DNA of 64,000 bases from Embleya scabrispora DSM 41855 (GTDB taxonomy: Bacteria > Actinomycetota > Actinomycetes > Streptomycetales > Streptomycetaceae), in assembly GCF_000372745.1 (NCBI RefSeq), contig NZ_KB889561.1, positions 167,287-231,286 of the forward strand, in the 5' to 3' direction. Position 1 is the stretch's first letter; every line of letters starts with the position of its first letter. Under the pieces are notes generated by a model. It made no database searches and had not been told where the DNA came from. It worked only from the letters and a program-made list of their open reading frames with translations. Below, in pieces: positions 61,506 through 64,000 of this stretch. Made by a program: the position numbers and the translations under genes.

Positions 61506-62156
61506 ATGATTCGAGACTACGCACGACGCGTGTGCATGGTGACGGGAGCCGCTTCCGGGATCGGAAAAGCACTCGTGTTCGCCCTCGCCTGACACGGCGC
61601 GCAGTCGGCCCTCTCCGACGTCGATGCGCAGGGGTTGGGCGCAACCGCGGAGGCCCACGGCACGAATCCTTCCTCCCGCTCCTTCGCCGCGCCGACCCGA
61701 CGCGCGGCGCTCACGTGGTCTCTCCTTCTCGTTCGGGCTGTTCGGCATGCCCACGCACAGCCCCGACTCCACGACGAAGTACGCCGTCCGGGGCTTCTCC
61801 GAATCCCTGCGCGGCGAACCACCCCGTGAAGGCGGCGAGGTCGGCGTGACCACCGCCTGCCCCGGCCCCGGGATCAAGACCGCCATCGTGCACGACTCGC
61901 GGGCAACGCGGGGAACCGACCGGAACAAGGTCGCGGCGGTGCACGACTCGTTGTCCGAGATCTCGCCGAAGAACGCGGCGCTCGTCTGATCCTCACCAGC
62001 GTCCGCAAGGGCCGCACCCGTGTGTGTATCGGCCTCGACGCGAAAGCCATGGATCTCGGCACCCGGTTGCCGGGCTCCGCGTTCGAACCGGTCTTGCACG
62101 CCTCCATCGGGCGCACGAGGGCCAAGGGCGTGCGTCAGGCGGCCGCACCGTCCTGA
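61506..62156 (+). pseudogene. Ruined short-chain dehydrogenase gene
   Basis: Starts well (ATG; MVTGAASGIGKALVFALA, the TGxxxGxG cofactor motif) but meets TGA at 61590-61592. The next piece, AQSALSDVDAQGL, continues the family. Then the whole middle is gone. It resumes near 61720 in another frame with FGMPTHSPDSTTKYAVRGFS, where the catalytic Tyr of the usual SAYxxTK is replaced (SPDSTTK). It runs to VGVTTACPGPGIKTAIVHD and a stop at 61987-61989, then frameshifts again into ILTSVRKGRTRVCIGLD, ending at 62156. A classical SDR with a stop, a large deletion and at least two frame changes; certainly inactive. It is downstream of the thioesterase. Confidence 0.85.
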
Positions 62157-62181
62157 TCGAGTCGATCAGCACCCTGTGCCA

Positions 62182-62229
62182 ACGACTTCGGCCTGCTCGA
62201 TCCGATCGGATCGAGCAGGCCGAAGTCGT
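62182..62229. terminator. 48-base perfect palindrome, bidirectional terminator
   Basis: The two 24-base halves are exact reverse complements (stem of about 22 bp with a short loop). It lies between the ruined SDR gene and the convergent Gly-rich gene, whose stop is 20 bases away. This is the strongest hairpin in the window. Confidence 0.9.
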
Positions 62230-62249
62230 GTCAGGTTACGGTCGAACGG

Positions 62250-62537
62250 CTACCGGATGCCGCCCCAACCGCCGCCGCCGCCCTTGCCGCCACCGCCGCC
62301 GCCACCCCACGGACCCCAGCCACCGCCCCCGCCACCGCCGTGCGAGTTGCCACCGCCGTAGCCCCAGCCACCACCGCCGCCGCCACCGCCACCGCCCCAA
62401 CCGCCGTCCTCCCGGCCCGACGCGCCCGCCGAGTGGTCGACGTCGGCCGCCAGGGAGAACGCCGGTGAGGCGAACGCCGCGCCCGCCACGAGCAGGGCCG
62501 CGACAACGGTGACGGAAGCGCCTGTGATCCTACGCAT
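62250..62537 (-). CDS. Small secreted glycine-rich protein
   Basis: 95 aa. Signal peptide (VTVVAALLVAGAAFASPAFS, cleavage near AFS-LAA). The mature part after DVDHSAGASGRED is almost wholly Gly with Trp, Asn, Ser and His, in runs of up to ten Gly. RBS AAGGGGA before the ATG. A structural or surface peptide; function unknown. It shares the Gly/Trp-rich style with the tail of the protein at 23690-25033. Confidence 0.75.
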   Translation of the reverse strand: MRRITGASVTVVAALLVAGAAFASPAFSLAADVDHSAGASGREDGGWGGGGGGGGGGWGYGGGNSHGGGGGGGWGPWGGGGGGGKGGGGGWGGIR

Positions 62538-62561
62538 GAAATCCCCTTACCTTGGAAGGAC

Positions 62562-62581
62562 ACCGCCTCGCCCGAGGCGGT
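62562..62581. terminator. Hairpin between the carboxylase and Gly-rich genes
   Basis: ACCGCCTCG-CC-CGAGGCGGT, a perfect 9-bp stem with a 2-base loop, just upstream of the Gly-rich protein gene. It ends carboxylase transcription or overlaps the next promoter. A further perfect 8-bp hairpin (62778-62797) covers the carboxylase stop codon. Confidence 0.6.
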
Positions 62582-62775
62582 CGGGTTCATCCTCGACGCA
62601 GATCCGCGGGCGTTGTGCGCAGGCACGCCCGCGAAACTCCCCCGATCATCGGAAACTCCGGCATCGTCGCTGCTCACCGCACATGTCGGCGTTTTTCGAA
62701 ACCACCCCTACGGACGCAGGCCGCATTGCTGCATTCGGGCAACCGCGACGGGAACCGGTCGGCGATGCGCCGGCT

Positions 62776-64000
62776 TCACCGGAGCGTGCGCTCCGGTACC
62801 GACGCCTGATGTACGAACAGGTCGGCCCGAGTTGCCTCGGCATCGCCCCCGGGAGCCGAGCGCAGGCGGAACTCGATGGCCTCGATGATCCGTGGGCGCA
62901 GTTCCTCGGCGCGGATGACGACATCGACGGAGCCGACCTCGACCGCCCGCCGAATGTCGTGCACACGGTCGAACTCCGTGGCCACCTCACCGAGTTTCTC
63001 CGCGCGGACCGACGCGCGGAACTCGTCCAGCTCCGCCTTCGACGCGGCGCGATCCGCGCCGAAGGTGCTCGCGACTCGGGCCTCCTGCTCTCGCACCCGC
63101 GGGTCGGCCGCCGTACGGGCGTGCACGTCCCCGGCGAACACCACTGCGGCGGCCGGGGCACCGCCCAGGACCGAGGCGAACGAGCCTTCCAACGCGAGCA
63201 CGGTCATGTTCGGGTTGAGTGCCTTGGAGAAGACCACGAACGCGCCGCCGTGGTACCGCGAGATCACGCAGAAGACGATGGGCCCGCGGAAGTTCACGAT
63301 CGCCCGGCCGATCTCCGCGCCGTACTCCAGTTGCAGCTTGCGCATCGACTCCGGTGAGCCGTCGAACCCGGACAGGTTCGCCAGCACCACCAGCGGCCGG
63401 TTGCCGGACGCCGCGTTGATCGCCCGCGCGACCTTCTTCGACGACAGCGGGAACAGCGTGCCCGCGGTGTAGGTGTCCGGGCCGTCCGTGGGCGGGAAGC
63501 CGCGTCGCGGCACCGACCGCGACTCGATCCCGATCAGACACACCGGCAGGCCCCCCAGGCGCACGTCCTGCACGGCCGCTGTGTCCGCGTCGGCCATCCC
63601 CGCCCAGCGCTCCGACACGGGGTGGTCCTGGTCGGACAGCGCGCGCATCACGGTACGGATGTCGAACGGCTTCTTGCGGTCCGGGTTGTGCTCCGCGGAG
63701 AAGATCTCGCCGACGGTGGTGAAGTCGCTGCCCGCCACCGCGTGCGGGAAGTCGCGGATGTCGCGGTCGAGGGGGTCGGTGGTCCGCGCCCGCCGCGGCA
63801 TCTCCTCTCCCGGTACGACATAGGTGTGGTCGTAGTGCTCCAGCAGCACGTCCCGCGCGGCGGCCAGGTTCGGCGCCCAGTACTGCGCCTGGCCGTTGGG
63901 GCCCATCACCCGGTCGTAGCCGCCGATGCCGAAGTTGTCCTCGGCCGAGACGCCACCGGAGAAGTCCAGCGCCTGCTTGCCGGTGAGCACCATCGCCGAG
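62776..64000 (-). CDS. Acyl-CoA carboxylase, carboxyltransferase C-terminal part (partial)
   Basis: The frame is open to the window edge, so the N-terminus is missing; 408 residues are visible. They form the C-terminal half of a carboxyltransferase: FSGGVSAEDNFGIGGYDRVMGPNGQ, the acyl-CoA-site stretch RPLVVLANLSGFDGSPESMR, then GPIVFCVISRYHGGAFVVFS and LEGSFASVLGGAPAAAVVFAG. The C-terminal helix set (KLGEVATEFDRVHDIRRAVEVG) is typical of long single-chain acetyl/propionyl-CoA carboxylases rather than the separate 530-aa beta subunits. It would make malonyl- or methylmalonyl-CoA in the cytosol, which the nearby PKS needs. Confidence 0.85.
   Translation of the reverse strand, partial: SAMVLTGKQALDFSGGVSAEDNFGIGGYDRVMGPNGQAQYWAPNLAAARDVLLEHYDHTYVVPGEEMPRRARTTDPLDRDIRDFPHAVAGSDFTTVGEIFSAEHNPDRKKPFDIRTVMRALSDQDHPVSERWAGMADADTAAVQDVRLGGLPVCLIGIESRSVPRRGFPPTDGPDTYTAGTLFPLSSKKVARAINAASGNRPLVVLANLSGFDGSPESMRKLQLEYGAEIGRAIVNFRGPIVFCVISRYHGGAFVVFSKALNPNMTVLALEGSFASVLGGAPAAAVVFAGDVHARTAADPRVREQEARVASTFGADRAASKAELDEFRASVRAEKLGEVATEFDRVHDIRRAVEVGSVDVVIRAEELRPRIIEAIEFRLRSAPGGDAEATRADLFVHQASVPERTLR

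Noticed and set aside
1..64000. tRNA, rRNA, IS elements, attachment sites, replication origin
   Set aside because: I looked for cloverleaf-like sequences, transposase motifs with terminal repeats, and DnaA-box clusters and saw none I could support.

Overview
This is a high-GC actinobacterial chromosome window, most likely from a Streptomyces-like member of Streptomycetaceae. The evidence is codon usage with G or C in nearly every third position, frequent GTG starts with purine-rich Shine-Dalgarno sites, Tat and lipoprotein signals, two ECF41-type sigma factors, many TetR/LysR regulators and a large polyketide locus. I found no tRNA, rRNA, CRISPR array, insertion sequence or phage gene.

Layout, left half: two giant uncharacterised cytoplasmic-looking proteins (77-6882); a secreted S37 tripeptidyl aminopeptidase; a Tat-exported PhoX-like protein; a methyltransferase; a lipoprotein carrying an FtsX-type extracellular domain (11359-12531); an MFS exporter with an ECF41 sigma factor; an orphan oligopeptide-type binding lipoprotein; a LysR/EamA divergent pair; a TetR/CocE-hydrolase divergent pair; two uncharacterised proteins; and a TetR-controlled operon of an NCS1 permease, an amidohydrolase and a C45 acyltransferase-type hydrolase (25103-30177).

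Middle: a dimethylformamidase-type protein, a small cupin, a second ECF41 sigma factor beside a carboxymuconolactone-decarboxylase-type protein, a LysR/NmrA/darcynin group, a DUF1838 protein, an alpha/beta hydrolase, a secreted cell-wall-binding protein behind a long structured leader, a DUF2156 protein and an EthR-like TetR. Several decayed genes lie here.

Right part: a PUFA-synthase/heterocyst-glycolipid-type iterative polyketide locus. Reading leftward from a divergent control region at about 57566-58046 are a frameshifted thioester-reductase-like gene, a PfaD-type enoyl reductase, a PfaA-type megasynthase (KS-AT-ACP-ACP-KR-DH) and a PfaC-type protein (KS-CLF-DH), closed by a strong terminator. 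Reading rightward are an MMPL lipid exporter, a type II thioesterase and a ruined SDR gene. A single-chain acyl-CoA carboxylase, cut by the window edge, follows and may supply extender units. The set reads as synthesis, release and export of a long-chain lipid. The product is not known, and the broken reductase raises the question whether the pathway is intact in this strain.
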